Assembly: GCA_965231165.1 (NCBI GenBank)
Contig: OZ246421.1
Coordinates: 806,001-870,000, forward strand
Direction of reading: 5' to 3'
Length of the DNA: 64,000 bases
Origin: Micavibrio_C sp965231165
GTDB lineage: Bacteria > Pseudomonadota > Alphaproteobacteria > Micavibrionales > Micavibrionaceae
The position numbers and the translations under genes were made by a program. The notes under the pieces are model-generated. The model did no database searches, was not told where the DNA came from, and saw nothing but the letters and a program-made list of their open reading frames with translations. Positions 1 to 8,495 of this stretch are shown here, piece by piece. How positions within the stretch are numbered: the stretch's first letter is position 1; each line of letters begins with the position of its first letter.

Positions 1-290
1 CGCCATTCAGCGAAGCGCGGACCTTCTTTAACCAAGGATTCAGGTGTCTGGATGAAAGAGCGGGCGTTCAGCGGCTTGAACAAGCCTGTGCGCTCAAGGT
101 TGGCCTCGATCACGCGCGGCATGTCGGTGGCAATCACCTGATCCGCCCCGGCATCGGCATAGAACGGACTAACCGCTATGGGTAGCGGTTCCGGATTGCC
201 GGAGGTCACATTGACCGTCAACTCAGCACGTGCGTCGCTGATATTGACCAGCATCACCAGAGCAAAAAAGGCGAACAGTATTTTCTTCAT
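1..290 (-). CDS. tolB: TolB, N-terminal part (cut by window edge)
   Basis: Periplasmic component of the Tol-Pal system, which links the inner membrane TolQRA motor to Pal and supports outer membrane constriction at division. Only the first 96 or so codons are present. The translation begins MKKILFAFFALVMLVNI, a signal peptide ending near ARA, followed by the TolB N-terminal domain signature with GNPEPLPIAVSPF. An in-frame ATG two codons upstream (296) exists, but the GAGAGAG ribosome binding site is spaced about six bases from the ATG at 290, which favours 290. It lies directly after tolA in the usual tolQRAB order. The beta-propeller part is outside the window. Confidence 0.93.
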   Translation of the reverse strand, partial: MKKILFAFFALVMLVNISDARAELTVNVTSGNPEPLPIAVSPFYADAGADQVIATDMPRVIEANLERTGLFKPLNARSFIQTPESLVKEGPRFAEW

Positions 291-321
291 TCTCATCTCT
301 CTCAATTTACGGCATTAAACT

Positions 322-1224
322 TTAAAGCATTAGGCTGGGGTCGAAACGGAAGGTGATGTTCTTCCACAATTCGTATTTGTCAGGCGGCAGATCAAGCGGG
401 GTACAATAGGTGTGACGTAATGCGCGCAGAGCACTGTCAGCCGCAGCGCGGAAGTAAGTATCGGTGGAATAGCGCAACTGGTCAACGACTTGTGCGTCAC
501 GAACGGTACGATCCGGATTAACGGTAATTTTTATGTCAATAATCTGGTTTTCGGCATACTTTGCCCCGGCCAGCACGTTCCAGCAATAACCAAGCTGCTT
601 GCTCAGGCGGGCGGTGATTTCATTCACGGCCAGACGGTCTGTCAGCGAGGCCATGGGGGATGGCGTTTCACCCGTCTGTTGCGCTTCAACTTTTTGCTCT
701 GACGCTACAGGCTTGTTGATTTCGAGGTTCTTCAACAGTGAACTGAAGGCTTCATTCTGTTCCTGATTGACCTCCGGTTTCTTTTCCGGCGGCTTGGGTT
801 TTTCTTTTGGTTTGGCTTCAGCTTCTTTATCCGGGTCGGCGACGTCGTCTTCCTGCGCCTCCGGCGGCTTTGGCTTCTCTACCGGCTTGGGTTTATCCAA
901 TACGGGTTTTTGTGGTGTTTCAGCGGTATTGGTTGCTGTCTTTGGTTTAGGCGGTTCCTCTTCCGGCTTTTCCTCCGGCTTCGGCTTTTCTATTTCCGCA
1001 CGGGCTGGTGCGCGGTCAGTCTGGCTCATGTCGTCGACGGTGGCGATTTCGATGGGTACAGCTTCGGGAATGATTTCCGTGTTCGACCTGAAAATCGGCA
1101 GACCCAGCATACAGATCACCAGCAGCACACCATGAAAAATAGCCGACTTCATCAGGGGCGATTTCATCGTCCCCTGAATGTCCGGCAGATTATCATTGTT
1201 AAGTGCGGCGGCTATCATCCCCAT
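322..1224 (-). CDS. tolA: TolA, inner membrane linker of the Tol-Pal system
   Basis: TolA spans the periplasm and couples the TolQR proton motor to Pal/TolB. The 300-residue protein has one N-terminal membrane helix (about residues 27-46), a long Pro/Lys/Glu-rich domain II (about 60-160) and a C-terminal domain III (about 195-300). The helix carries S27-x3-H31-x2-L34, matching the S-H-L residues used by TolA to engage TolQR in Escherichia coli. The first 19 residues precede a second Met (M20, MKSPLMKS) that could be the true start. Domain II is proline-rich rather than the long Ala/Lys helix of enterobacteria, as is common in alphaproteobacteria. It follows tolR by 15 bases. Confidence 0.93.
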   Translation of the reverse strand: MGMIAAALNNDNLPDIQGTMKSPLMKSAIFHGVLLVICMLGLPIFRSNTEIIPEAVPIEIATVDDMSQTDRAPARAEIEKPKPEEKPEEEPPKPKTATNTAETPQKPVLDKPKPVEKPKPPEAQEDDVADPDKEAEAKPKEKPKPPEKKPEVNQEQNEAFSSLLKNLEINKPVASEQKVEAQQTGETPSPMASLTDRLAVNEITARLSKQLGYCWNVLAGAKYAENQIIDIKITVNPDRTVRDAQVVDQLRYSTDTYFRAAADSALRALRHTYCTPLDLPPDKYELWKNITFRFDPSLML

Positions 1225-1239
1225 GAATCTCCGGGGCCA

Positions 1240-1701
1240 TTATGGCCGTTTTGCGGCTGCTGAATTCGACAATAAGGCAACCTTGCGGAAGCCCGCTTTA
1301 TTCAGGCCACCCAATATATCCATCACCATGCCATAGGACAAAGCCTGATCGGCGCGGATATAAATGCGGCGTTCGGGATCGTTATTGGTCATGGCGGTTA
1401 AAAGTTCTATCAGGCGGTCACGTTCGACTTTGGTTTCACCGACATAGAGCAGGTTGTCTTTGGTGATGGTCACTTCGAGCGGTTTGTTATCGTCGTCCTT
1501 GATCGCACGGGCTTCGGCTTTGGGCATATCGACGGGAACGCCCGTGGTGAGCAGCGGTGCCGTGACCATAAATACGATCAGCAGCACCAGCATCACATCA
1601 ACCATCGGCGTGACGTTGATTTCCGCCATCGGGCGGTGCGCGCGGCTGCGGCCACCCGCCTGCCCGATCCGTCCGGATTTATGCTGGATACCTGCGCCCA
1701 T
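1240..1701 (-). CDS. tolR: TolR, ExbD/TolR family motor subunit
   Basis: Inner membrane protein that forms the proton-driven Tol motor with TolQ. The 153-residue sequence has a short cytoplasmic tail, one membrane helix (about residues 32-50) and a periplasmic domain. The motif INVTPMVDVMLVLLIVFM contains the conserved membrane aspartate D35, equivalent to the proton-carrying Asp of the family. The periplasmic part ends in the usual YGMVMDILGGLNKAGF segment. The stop is four bases from tolQ and 15 bases before tolA, so the genes are clearly co-transcribed. Confidence 0.96.
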   Translation of the reverse strand: MGAGIQHKSGRIGQAGGRSRAHRPMAEINVTPMVDVMLVLLIVFMVTAPLLTTGVPVDMPKAEARAIKDDDNKPLEVTITKDNLLYVGETKVERDRLIELLTAMTNNDPERRIYIRADQALSYGMVMDILGGLNKAGFRKVALLSNSAAAKRP

Positions 1702-1704
1702 AAC

Positions 1705-2475
1705 TTACGCTACTTTCTTAGTGCCGCGAACGTCCTGCGCATCGAGATGACGCGAAAGGATGGCGGCAAAATCGCTGGTGAAGGCATCAAGACGGTCGGC
1801 ATAACGCGCCAGCCCCGTTGTGAAGATGTTATAGGCCAGAACCGCCGGAATAGCAGCAATCAGACCAACTGCCGTTGCAAACAGTGCTTCGGCAATACCG
1901 GGCGCCACGACGACAAGACTGGTGTTCTGCGTACCCGCAATCGCGCTAAAGCTGTTCATAATGCCCCAGACGGTGCCGAACAGGCCGATAAAGGTCGCGG
2001 TCGAGCCGATGGAGGCGAGGAAAGTCATACCACGTTCCAGTGACGCCATCTCACGGTTGATCGTCACCGCCATGGCGCGTTCGACGCGCTGTTTCAGGCT
2101 GGCCTGTACGGTTTCGGTCGAGGGAATACCGCCCGCGACGCCGTTTTGCCATTCTTCCATACCGGCGGCGAAGGTTTTGATCAGCGGATCCATCTTGCCC
2201 TTTTTCACGCGCTGGTAAAGTTTGTCCAGCGGCTCGCCCGACCAGAATGAATCTTCGAACTTGTTAGCGCGATTGTTGAGCACTTTCAGTGTGCGGCGTT
2301 TTTCAAAAATGATTGCCCAGCTCCAGACCGAGGCAAAAATCAGGATCAGCATAACGGCTTTCACCACCAGATCCGCCTGCAAAAACAGGCCTATCATGCT
2401 GAGATCGTGTACGGCGACACTGCCCCCTAAATCGGCGGCTTCCACAGCACGGCTGGCCAAATCTGTTCCGTTCAT
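1705..2475 (-). CDS. tolQ: TolQ, MotA/TolQ/ExbB proton channel protein
   Basis: Polytopic subunit of the Tol motor. The 256-residue protein shows three membrane segments: about 34-57, about 145-170 (MTFLASIGSTATFIGLFGTV) and about 188-215 (APGIAEALFATAVGLIAAIP). The ATFIGLFGTVWGIM and GIAEALFATAVGL motifs are the family signature lining the pore. Length is normal, with a slightly long N-terminus. It sits five bases after ybgC and four before tolR. Confidence 0.96.
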   Translation of the reverse strand: MNGTDLASRAVEAADLGGSVAVHDLSMIGLFLQADLVVKAVMLILIFASVWSWAIIFEKRRTLKVLNNRANKFEDSFWSGEPLDKLYQRVKKGKMDPLIKTFAAGMEEWQNGVAGGIPSTETVQASLKQRVERAMAVTINREMASLERGMTFLASIGSTATFIGLFGTVWGIMNSFSAIAGTQNTSLVVVAPGIAEALFATAVGLIAAIPAVLAYNIFTTGLARYADRLDAFTSDFAAILSRHLDAQDVRGTKKVA

Positions 2476-2480
2476 ATTTT

Positions 2481-2876
2481 CTAGCGCTCCATCGCCGTTC
2501 TTAATCCATCAGGTAGGCGCACGGGTTTGCCCGCACGATCCACACAAACCAGAATCACATCCACTGAGAATATTAATTCATTGTGGCGGAATAAGGATTG
2601 TTTCATTTTGAAACTGGCGTTTTTCATCTCGATCACGCCCGTTTCCATTCGCAACATATCATCCAGATAAGCCGGAGCCAGATAGTCGGCCTCGATCTTG
2701 CGGACGACAAAAATAACCCCTTGTTTATCCATCAAAGATTTATTCTCAAACCCCAGATTCCGCAAGTATTCCGTACGTCCGCGCTCGGCGAATTTCAGGT
2801 AATTCGCATAGAAAACGATACCCCCCGCATCGGTATCCTCGTAATAGACGCGTATATCGATGTTGTGCGCGGTCAT
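2481..2876 (-). CDS. ybgC: YbgC, Tol-Pal-associated acyl-CoA thioesterase
   Basis: Hot-dog fold thioesterase of the 4HBT family that hydrolyses acyl-CoA thioesters and is almost always linked to tolQRAB; its exact role in envelope lipid metabolism is not settled. The 131-residue sequence has the family motif YYEDTDAGGIVFYANYLKF near the N-terminus, with the catalytic Asp in DTDAGG, and the core helix continuing FAERGRTEYLR. Its ATG overlaps the ruvB stop by four bases (ATGA), which indicates translational coupling. It bridges the ruv and tol groups. Confidence 0.94.
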   Translation of the reverse strand: MTAHNIDIRVYYEDTDAGGIVFYANYLKFAERGRTEYLRNLGFENKSLMDKQGVIFVVRKIEADYLAPAYLDDMLRMETGVIEMKNASFKMKQSLFRHNELIFSVDVILVCVDRAGKPVRLPDGLRTAMER

Positions 2877-3922
2877 AGGGCCGAATCATCCAAAAGGTTA
2901 GGTTGCGTCGACATCATAGGTTTCAGACCCAGATAGATAAAACCCTTGGCCGAAATCACGCGGCCACGGGGGGTACGCTGCACCAACCCCTGCTGCATCA
3001 GATAAGGCTCGATGACGTCTTCGATCACATCGCGCTGATCGGAGAGGAAGGCCGCCAGCGTTTCCACGCCCACCGGGCCGCCGCCATAGGTTTCGGCGAT
3101 GCATTTCAGGTAGCGGCGATCCATGCCGTCCAGCCCTTGCGCATCCACATCCAGACGTTTGAGGGCGGCGTCTGCCGCTTTGGCATCGATGGTTGCCGCC
3201 TTGGCGACTTCGGTGAAATCGCGTACGCGGCGGGTCAGTCGTCCGGCGATGCGCGGCGTACCGCGTGAGCGTTTGGCAATCTCGTGTGCGCCCTCCGGCG
3301 TCAGCGGCATTTTCAGCAAGCCCGCCGCACGGCTGACGATCAAGGTTAGTTCGGACGGGTCATAAAATTCAAGGCGCAGGGGAATGCCGAAACGGTCGCG
3401 CAAGGGGTTGGTCAGCAAACCGCTGCGCGTAGTAGCACCAATCAGCGTAAAGGGCGGCAGGTCGATCTGCACGGAACGGGCGGCTGGCCCCTCGCCGATA
3501 ATCAGGTCGAGTTTGCGGTCTTCCATCGCCGGATAGAGGATTTCCTCAACCACCGGATTGAGACGATGGATTTCATCGATGAATAAAACATCATGCGGTT
3601 GCAGATTGGTCAGTATGGCCGCAAGGTCGCCCGCCTTGGCCAGTATGGGGCCAGAGGTGGCGCGAAAACCGACACCCAGTTCACGGGCAATAATCTGCGC
3701 CAGCGTTGTTTTACCCAGACCCGGCGGGCCGTAGAGCAAGACGTGATCCATCGCATCGCCGCGCTTCTTAGATGCCTCAATAAACACACGCAGATTTTCA
3801 CGCAAAGCGGGCTGACCGATGAAGTCGTCAAGACGCACAGGGCGCAGGGCACTATCTTCCGAAATTTCATCCGGCAAGCGTTCGCGGTCGAGATCGGCAT
3901 TTTTCACGGCGACATCACTCAT
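2873..3922 (-). CDS. ruvB: RuvB, Holliday junction branch migration ATPase
   Basis: Hexameric AAA+ motor that drives branch migration of Holliday junctions with RuvA. The 349-residue protein has Walker A LYGPPGLGKTTLA (about residues 64-76), Walker B FIDEIHRL, the sensor/arginine-finger region GATTRSGLLTNPLRDRFG, and a C-terminal winged helix ending in the TPRGR segment. Length is typical. It overlaps ruvA by four bases upstream and ybgC by four bases downstream. Confidence 0.98.
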   Translation of the reverse strand: MSDVAVKNADLDRERLPDEISEDSALRPVRLDDFIGQPALRENLRVFIEASKKRGDAMDHVLLYGPPGLGKTTLAQIIARELGVGFRATSGPILAKAGDLAAILTNLQPHDVLFIDEIHRLNPVVEEILYPAMEDRKLDLIIGEGPAARSVQIDLPPFTLIGATTRSGLLTNPLRDRFGIPLRLEFYDPSELTLIVSRAAGLLKMPLTPEGAHEIAKRSRGTPRIAGRLTRRVRDFTEVAKAATIDAKAADAALKRLDVDAQGLDGMDRRYLKCIAETYGGGPVGVETLAAFLSDQRDVIEDVIEPYLMQQGLVQRTPRGRVISAKGFIYLGLKPMMSTQPNLLDDSAL

Positions 3923-4533
3923 GATCCCAATTCCTTCAGCGCGAGTTTTAGAATTTCTGACAGATTATCGTTCGCTTTCTCACGAACCTGCAATACGGCT
4001 GAATAAGCGTCAGCACGGCCATAACCGAGATTAACCAGCGCGGATACCGCATCGCTCTCAACATTCGCAGGTGTTGCCTGTTCTGCAGGCTTTGTCACTT
4101 TGCCAGCGGCTTTCGGCGGCGGGGCCAGATCTATTTTGGCGGCTTTATCCTTTAATTCCGTGACAATGCGGATCGCCAGTTTCGGCCCGACGCCATCGGC
4201 CTGACGCACGAAAGCGGCGTCCCCGGCAGCGATGGCAAAACCGATGCGGTCAACGGGGCAGACAGAGAGAATAGCCATGCCCACCTTGGCGCCGACCCCC
4301 TGCACACTCGTCAGCAAGCGGAACCATTCCTGTTCGGCCTTATCCATGAAACCGAACAGGTGGATGTGGTCTTCGCGGACATGGGTGTCGATCAGCAGCG
4401 ATACAGGCTCACCCTTTTGTACGCGCGACAAGGTACGGCCACTGGCGAATACCTGATAACCGACGCCGTTGACATCTAGAATTAGATAGTCCGACCCTGC
4501 GCTATCCATGATACCTGAAAGTTTTGCGATCAT
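3919..4533 (-). CDS. ruvA: RuvA, Holliday junction-binding protein
   Basis: Tetrameric junction-recognition subunit that loads RuvB. The 204-residue protein has the N-terminal OB-fold (MIAKLSGIMDS, about 1-65), tandem helix-hairpin-helix motifs (VQGVGAKVGMAILS and GVGPKLAIRIVTEL, about 70-140), an Ala/Pro/Lys linker and the C-terminal domain III that contacts RuvB (ALVNLGYGRADAYSAV). The next upstream gene, ruvC, is separated by about 170 bases holding a repeat element. Confidence 0.97.
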   Translation of the reverse strand: MIAKLSGIMDSAGSDYLILDVNGVGYQVFASGRTLSRVQKGEPVSLLIDTHVREDHIHLFGFMDKAEQEWFRLLTSVQGVGAKVGMAILSVCPVDRIGFAIAAGDAAFVRQADGVGPKLAIRIVTELKDKAAKIDLAPPPKAAGKVTKPAEQATPANVESDAVSALVNLGYGRADAYSAVLQVREKANDNLSEILKLALKELGS

Positions 4534-4551
4534 GTTAATCCCCCCATGATT

Positions 4552-4690
4552 AGTCCCCTCTCCCGGTGGGAGAGGGTTAGGGTGAGGGGGTTCGATCTTG
4601 CAATTATGACTGACATTCTACACCCTCACCACTACAGCTAAGCCCTTGCGGGCCAAGCTTCGTTGCCTCTCCCCACAGGAGAGGCAAGAC
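4552..4690. repeat. Intergenic palindromic repeat, CTCTCCC/GGGAGAG type
   Basis: The ruvC-ruvA gap contains CTCTCCC-ggt-GGGAGAG followed by GGTTAGGGTGAGGG, then a separate CACCCTCACC and a GCCTCTCC/GGAGAGGC pair. The same core (CCCTCTCCC, GGGAGAGGGTT, GGGTGAGGG) recurs at 62192-62254 between cysK and cysE. The copies are non-coding and palindromic, like the dispersed extragenic palindromes common in proteobacteria. This copy is larger and more degenerate than the one at 62 kb. Confidence 0.7.
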
Positions 4691-4701
4691 AATCTTATTC
4701 A

Positions 4702-5211
4702 TCATCGTGCAGCCCCCGACATAATGCCGCCCATCAGTTTACGTGAAGCGGCGTGGTGCGCGTGGGTGATAGCCACGGCCAGCGCGTCGGCCTGATCTTC
4801 ACCCACCTTACCGGCGGCGGGCAGCAACGTTTTGATCATCATGCCCATCTGGTCTTTGGTGGCATGCCCCGTCCCGGTCAGAGATTTTTTGACAAGGTTG
4901 GCGGGATATTCATCGACTTCGATACCCTTGCGGGCAATAGCGACAATGGCCACGCCGCGGGCAAAACCCAGCTTCAAAGCTGATGCCGCGTTATTATTGA
5001 CGAAGGTTTCCTCGACCGCTGACGTGTCAGGTTTCCATGTATCGAAAACATCCGACAATCCGGCATCAATCACAGCCAGACGCGCATAAAGCGGCAACGC
5101 GGCGTCGGTCTTGATCAGGCCACAGGCCACATAGGTCAGGCGGTTGCCCTCTGACTCGATGATGCCCCAGCCTGTTTTCTGCAATCCTGGGTCTATCCCT
5201 AGAATGCGCAT
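4702..5211 (-). CDS. ruvC: RuvC, Holliday junction resolvase
   Basis: Endonuclease that cleaves Holliday junctions symmetrically. The 169-residue protein has the RNase H-like fold with the acidic catalytic residues visible: D7 in GIDPGLQKTGWG, the Glu of VEETFVNNNAAS, and the C-terminal Asp pair in GEDQADALAVAITHAHH. Length is normal. It lies between yebC and ruvA, the standard order, but is separated from both by repeat elements, so it may have its own transcript. Confidence 0.97.
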   Translation of the reverse strand: MRILGIDPGLQKTGWGIIESEGNRLTYVACGLIKTDAALPLYARLAVIDAGLSDVFDTWKPDTSAVEETFVNNNAASALKLGFARGVAIVAIARKGIEVDEYPANLVKKSLTGTGHATKDQMGMMIKTLLPAAGKVGEDQADALAVAITHAHHAASRKLMGGIMSGAAR

Positions 5212-5225
5212 GTTTTCTCCGCTCT

Positions 5226-5304
5226 TGTCATCCTGAGGGCTTTAGCCCGAAGGATCTCATGTTGTGTGCTTGCCTGAGATCCTTCGCTGACGCTCAGGAT
5301 GACA
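5226..5304. repeat. Inverted-repeat element, TGTCATCCTGAG family, copy 1
   Basis: A 79-bp imperfect palindrome whose outer ends are TGTCATCCTGAG and CTCAGGATGACA, with inner arms carrying GAAGGATCTCA and TGAGATCCTTC. The same ends occur at 10414-10486 and 23545-23620. It is non-coding and sits between yebC and ruvC. Dispersed elements of this sequence type occur in many bacterial genomes; the mechanism of spread is not evident here. Confidence 0.85.
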
Positions 5305-5314
5305 GGCTAGAAAG

Positions 5315-6067
5315 TTAAGACGCCAGAAGGCGCTCCATGACGTCTTCGCTGACTTCGAAGTTGGTGGTGACGGTCTGGACGTCGTCGTTGTCTTCCAGCA
5401 CGTCGATGAGTTTCATAATGGATTTGGCCTGTTCTTCGTCGAGCGGACTCATAACATTGGGTTTCCAGACGAAGGCGGATTTTTCAGGGTCGCCGAATTT
5501 GGCTTCAAGCGCCGCCAATACGGTGCCGAGCTGATCGGTAGCTGTCTGAATCACATGATGTTCGTCATCGGTCTGGCAATCATCCGCGCCCGCTTCGACT
5601 GCGGCTTCGAACATGGCATCAGCTGAGGCTACGCCCAGCTTGTAGGAAATTTCGCCGATACGGTCGAACATGAAACGCACGGAATTTGTTTCGCCGAGGT
5701 TGCCGCCATATTTGCTGAAGGTCGAGCGCACATCGCCCGCCGTGCGGTTGCGGTTGTTGGTCAGCGCATCGACGATAATCGCGACACCGCCGGGGCCATA
5801 ACCTTCATAACTTACTTCCTCGTACTGATCATCCGCGCCGGGACCGGTGGCGACATCGATCGCCTTTTTGATGCGGTCATTAGTCATGTTTTCTTCGCGG
5901 GCCCAAAGAACGGCCGCCCGCAGACGCGGATTGAACGCCGGGTCAGGCCCGCCCATCTTGGCCGCAACGGTAATCTCGCGCCCTATTTTAGTAAAAATTT
6001 TTGCCCGTTTGGCGTCTTGGCGCCCTTTGCGGTGCATAATGTTTTTAAACTGGGAATGGCCTGCCAT
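5315..6067 (-). CDS. yebC: YebC/PmpR family regulator
   Basis: Member of the YebC/PmpR family, described as transcriptional regulators and, for some members, as factors helping translation through difficult stretches. The 250-residue protein starts MAGHSQFKNIMHRKGRQD, the family hallmark, and continues with TNDRIKKAIDVATG and the GYGPGGVAIIVDALTNNRNR motif. Length is normal. It heads the yebC-ruvCAB-ybgC-tol group and is transcribed divergently from the response regulator at 6330. Confidence 0.96.
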   Translation of the reverse strand: MAGHSQFKNIMHRKGRQDAKRAKIFTKIGREITVAAKMGGPDPAFNPRLRAAVLWAREENMTNDRIKKAIDVATGPGADDQYEEVSYEGYGPGGVAIIVDALTNNRNRTAGDVRSTFSKYGGNLGETNSVRFMFDRIGEISYKLGVASADAMFEAAVEAGADDCQTDDEHHVIQTATDQLGTVLAALEAKFGDPEKSAFVWKPNVMSPLDEEQAKSIMKLIDVLEDNDDVQTVTTNFEVSEDVMERLLAS

Positions 6068-6329
6068 TTATGAAAATCCAAAAAATGAGAACATAACAGA
6101 AACGCTACTCCTGAAAATGACGGATTTACGGGAAAAAATCAATCCCCGACGAAGAGGTTTGCATACTCATCCACCGCTCTGGAGGGGGGCAAAAAAAGGT
6201 GTTATAGTACTGGCTCAATTACCGTCTTACGGAATTCCCGTTAATCATTCGTACATTTCCTAGCCTTTAGTATTAAAAGAAAACCTCTTTCGCGCTGACG
6301 ACAGCGCTTTTTAGGGACAGATCGCCGCC

Positions 6330-6962
6330 ATGGCTTACCAGATGCACAAAATCAGCGTCCTGATTGTCGAAGACAATCTGCCGATGCTTGAGATTACCAA
6401 GTCTTTGCTGCTCACATTCGGCATCGGGCATGTGATTACGGCCCAGAATGGCGAAATCGGATTTAAGCGTTATTGCGAGTTGAACCCAGACATCGTGATT
6501 GCCGACTGGATGATGAAACCAGTCGATGGCATTTCCCTGACACGCATTATCCGCAACGACCCCAAAAGCCCCAATCCGTACGTCCCTATTATCCTGATGA
6601 CAGGTTTCAGCGAAAAACGACGTGTGTTTCAGGCGCGTGACGCTGGCGTCACAGAATTTCTGGTTAAACCGTTTAACGCGCGCGATTTATACAAGCGCCT
6701 CATTCAGGTGATTGAGCGTCCGCGCCAGTTTGTGAAGGCCACTGATTTCTTCGGCCCCGACCGCCGTCGCCGCAGCCGTGGCCCCTATGAAGGCCCGATG
6801 CGCCGCGATACCGATCTTTCATCAAGCCCCTTCACGTCCCGTGAATCGCTTTTATTGCAACAACGCGAGGCCCATGAAACGCTTTCGCGTATCCGCGAAC
6901 GAGGTGGCCTGAAAAAAGGCGACAAGTTTGATGTCAACCCTAACGACATTGATATGGCCTGA
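6330..6962 (+). CDS. CheY-like response regulator with Arg-rich tail
   Basis: Single receiver domain (about residues 8-125) followed by an 85-residue tail. Receiver residues are all present: acidic pocket E14/D15, phosphoacceptor D59 (IADWMM), T91 (ILMTGF) and K113 (VKPF). There is no DNA-binding domain. The tail begins FFGPDRRRR, a basic motif that recurs in single-domain regulators of alphaproteobacteria, and is otherwise charged and probably disordered or helical. No histidine kinase is nearby. The downstream gene starts two bases after the stop, so the two products probably act together. Confidence 0.85.
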   Translation: MAYQMHKISVLIVEDNLPMLEITKSLLLTFGIGHVITAQNGEIGFKRYCELNPDIVIADWMMKPVDGISLTRIIRNDPKSPNPYVPIILMTGFSEKRRVFQARDAGVTEFLVKPFNARDLYKRLIQVIERPRQFVKATDFFGPDRRRRSRGPYEGPMRRDTDLSSSPFTSRESLLLQQREAHETLSRIRERGGLKKGDKFDVNPNDIDMA

Positions 6963-6964
6963 TC

Positions 6965-7540
6965 ATGGACGCTGAAAAAGACAATTATCCGCACCACTTC
7001 AATCAGGAACCGCGCCGCAAGGCCGAAATCCTGCGTCCGCCCAATACATTGAAAGCCAAAGTGGGTTCAGGCGGCATCAGCGAAGCCATACTGGATAAGG
7101 CGCAAGCCCTGCTTGAAAATAACGTCGTCGATTTTCAGCCGCTTGCCGACATGTATATGCAATCCCTGATGAAGGCGATTGAAAACGCGCAAGCCAACCA
7201 CGACAAGCTGGATACAGAGACACTGATCGCCGCCATGATCTATCCGGCGGTACAACTGAAGGCCAATGGCGGCATGTTCCATTATCCGCTGGTGACGATC
7301 ATGGCCGACCGCCTGATCCAGTATCTGGAGGTGATTGTCGAGCCTGATCTGGACGCGCTGGAGATTGTGCTGGCATTCCACACCACATTACGGGCCGTTA
7401 TCATGGGCCGCATCACCGGCACTGGTGGCCGCCATGGCCAGGAATTACTGGCCGCCCTCAATGACGCCTGCATGCGCTATTTCGAGCGCTATCCGTACAA
7501 TCACAATTCATACAAGCTGGATTACACGGAAGAATTCTAG
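6965..7540 (+). CDS. Helical protein of unknown function, coupled to response regulator
   Basis: I do not recognise a named family. The 191-residue protein has a charged N-terminus, a short conserved-looking motif ILRPPNTLKAKVGSGG (about 22-37), and then a predicted all-helical body, including residues such as ADMYMQSLMKAIENA and the terminal DACMRYFERYPYNHN. No signal peptide or membrane segment is seen. The ATG lies two bases after the response regulator stop, so expression is coupled. A role as partner or output of the regulator is an inference from context only. Confidence 0.75.
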   Translation: MDAEKDNYPHHFNQEPRRKAEILRPPNTLKAKVGSGGISEAILDKAQALLENNVVDFQPLADMYMQSLMKAIENAQANHDKLDTETLIAAMIYPAVQLKANGGMFHYPLVTIMADRLIQYLEVIVEPDLDALEIVLAFHTTLRAVIMGRITGTGGRHGQELLAALNDACMRYFERYPYNHNSYKLDYTEEF

Positions 7541-7543
7541 ATT

Positions 7544-8335
7544 TTATGCGCCCGCAAACGTCATAGAACTGTAAGCGGGTGCACGTGTAGTATTTAAGGA
7601 CACCGAAGCGACCGGCGCCACATGTTGCGGCACACCATCGAAAAGCCCCCGTGCGGCACGATTAAAACCTGCCTCAAGAGATGATAGCTGGTGTTGCCGG
7701 CCATGCGTCGGAACTTCAATCGTCTTCCCGCTTATTTTGCCGATCCAGCTGACGACATCAAATTTTGAATTAATCGAAGTCACGCTACGCTCGATGCGTT
7801 CTTCCGTAAGGTCAGCTTTGTTTTCACCAAACTCTTTCTTGACGCGCGCGGGCAGCCCATGGAGATCGTCGTGGAAAAGTCCGGGGCCGTTATACGAATA
7901 TATTTTTCTGGAGTCGTTCAACACACCGACGGCCTTGGCCAGGTAACCACCCATCGAATGACCTATATATTCTGTCTTTGCGGGGTCGAGATTGAATTTT
8001 TCAGTGACAATTTTTGTGAATTTATAGGCATCGGCAAATTGTCCCGGGATGCGCCCCACGGCCAGGTTGGCAACATCATCAAGGTCTTTGAAGCCGTCCA
8101 TGCCCCGGAAGGCAATAATGTGTTCGTCGCGGCCATTGATCGTGCGTTTATATAAGGAACCGTAAAAACCGCCGTTATTCAGACCCGGAACTTCCGATGA
8201 ATCGAAAATTCTCTGCCAGCCCCCGGCCAGTTGGTGCGACGAGTGTTTGGCATCATCATAGACATCACTAGCGACGGCAAATCGCTCCTTTACGGATGCC
8301 AACTCAGATTTGTCCAACTCACTCAGTCTCACCAC
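7544..8335 (-). CDS. Lipase class 3-like alpha/beta hydrolase
   Basis: 263-residue protein with the nucleophile elbow YIGHSMGGYLAKAVG (S127) and an upstream HIIAFRGMDGF motif that forms the oxyanion strand in lipase class 3 proteins. A plausible Asp (SKFDVVSWIG) and His (THGRQHQL) complete the triad. No signal peptide is seen. The same GxSxGG and FRG motifs occur at the N-terminus of the giant RTX protein at 33653-46891, so the two may share substrate type. The C-terminal 35 residues are Ala/Pro-rich. It is convergent with the 6965-7540 gene, with only three bases between stops. The substrate is unknown. Confidence 0.75.
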   Translation of the reverse strand: MVRLSELDKSELASVKERFAVASDVYDDAKHSSHQLAGGWQRIFDSSEVPGLNNGGFYGSLYKRTINGRDEHIIAFRGMDGFKDLDDVANLAVGRIPGQFADAYKFTKIVTEKFNLDPAKTEYIGHSMGGYLAKAVGVLNDSRKIYSYNGPGLFHDDLHGLPARVKKEFGENKADLTEERIERSVTSINSKFDVVSWIGKISGKTIEVPTHGRQHQLSSLEAGFNRAARGLFDGVPQHVAPVASVSLNTTRAPAYSSMTFAGA

Positions 8336-8429
8336 TCTACCCCATAAAGGAATGATTATTAGCTACACCTTATATTATGGGATATAAAAAGTCAAGATTA
8401 TTGAAAATAAAGCAAGAAAACGTTACTTC

Positions 8430-8458
8430 TTGACTTCATTGTTATGTCTACTTATGGT
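8430..8458 (+). promoter_or_regulatory. Sigma70-type promoter for the phage-type lipoprotein
   Basis: TTGACT at 8430-8435 and TATGGT at 8453-8458 are separated by 17 bases. The predicted start of transcription lies near 8465, just upstream of the lipoprotein ATG at 8496. The surrounding sequence is AT-rich. Confidence 0.55.
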
Positions 8459-8495
8459 GCCATAACATTATGTCATAATGAAACGAGGCAGGAAC

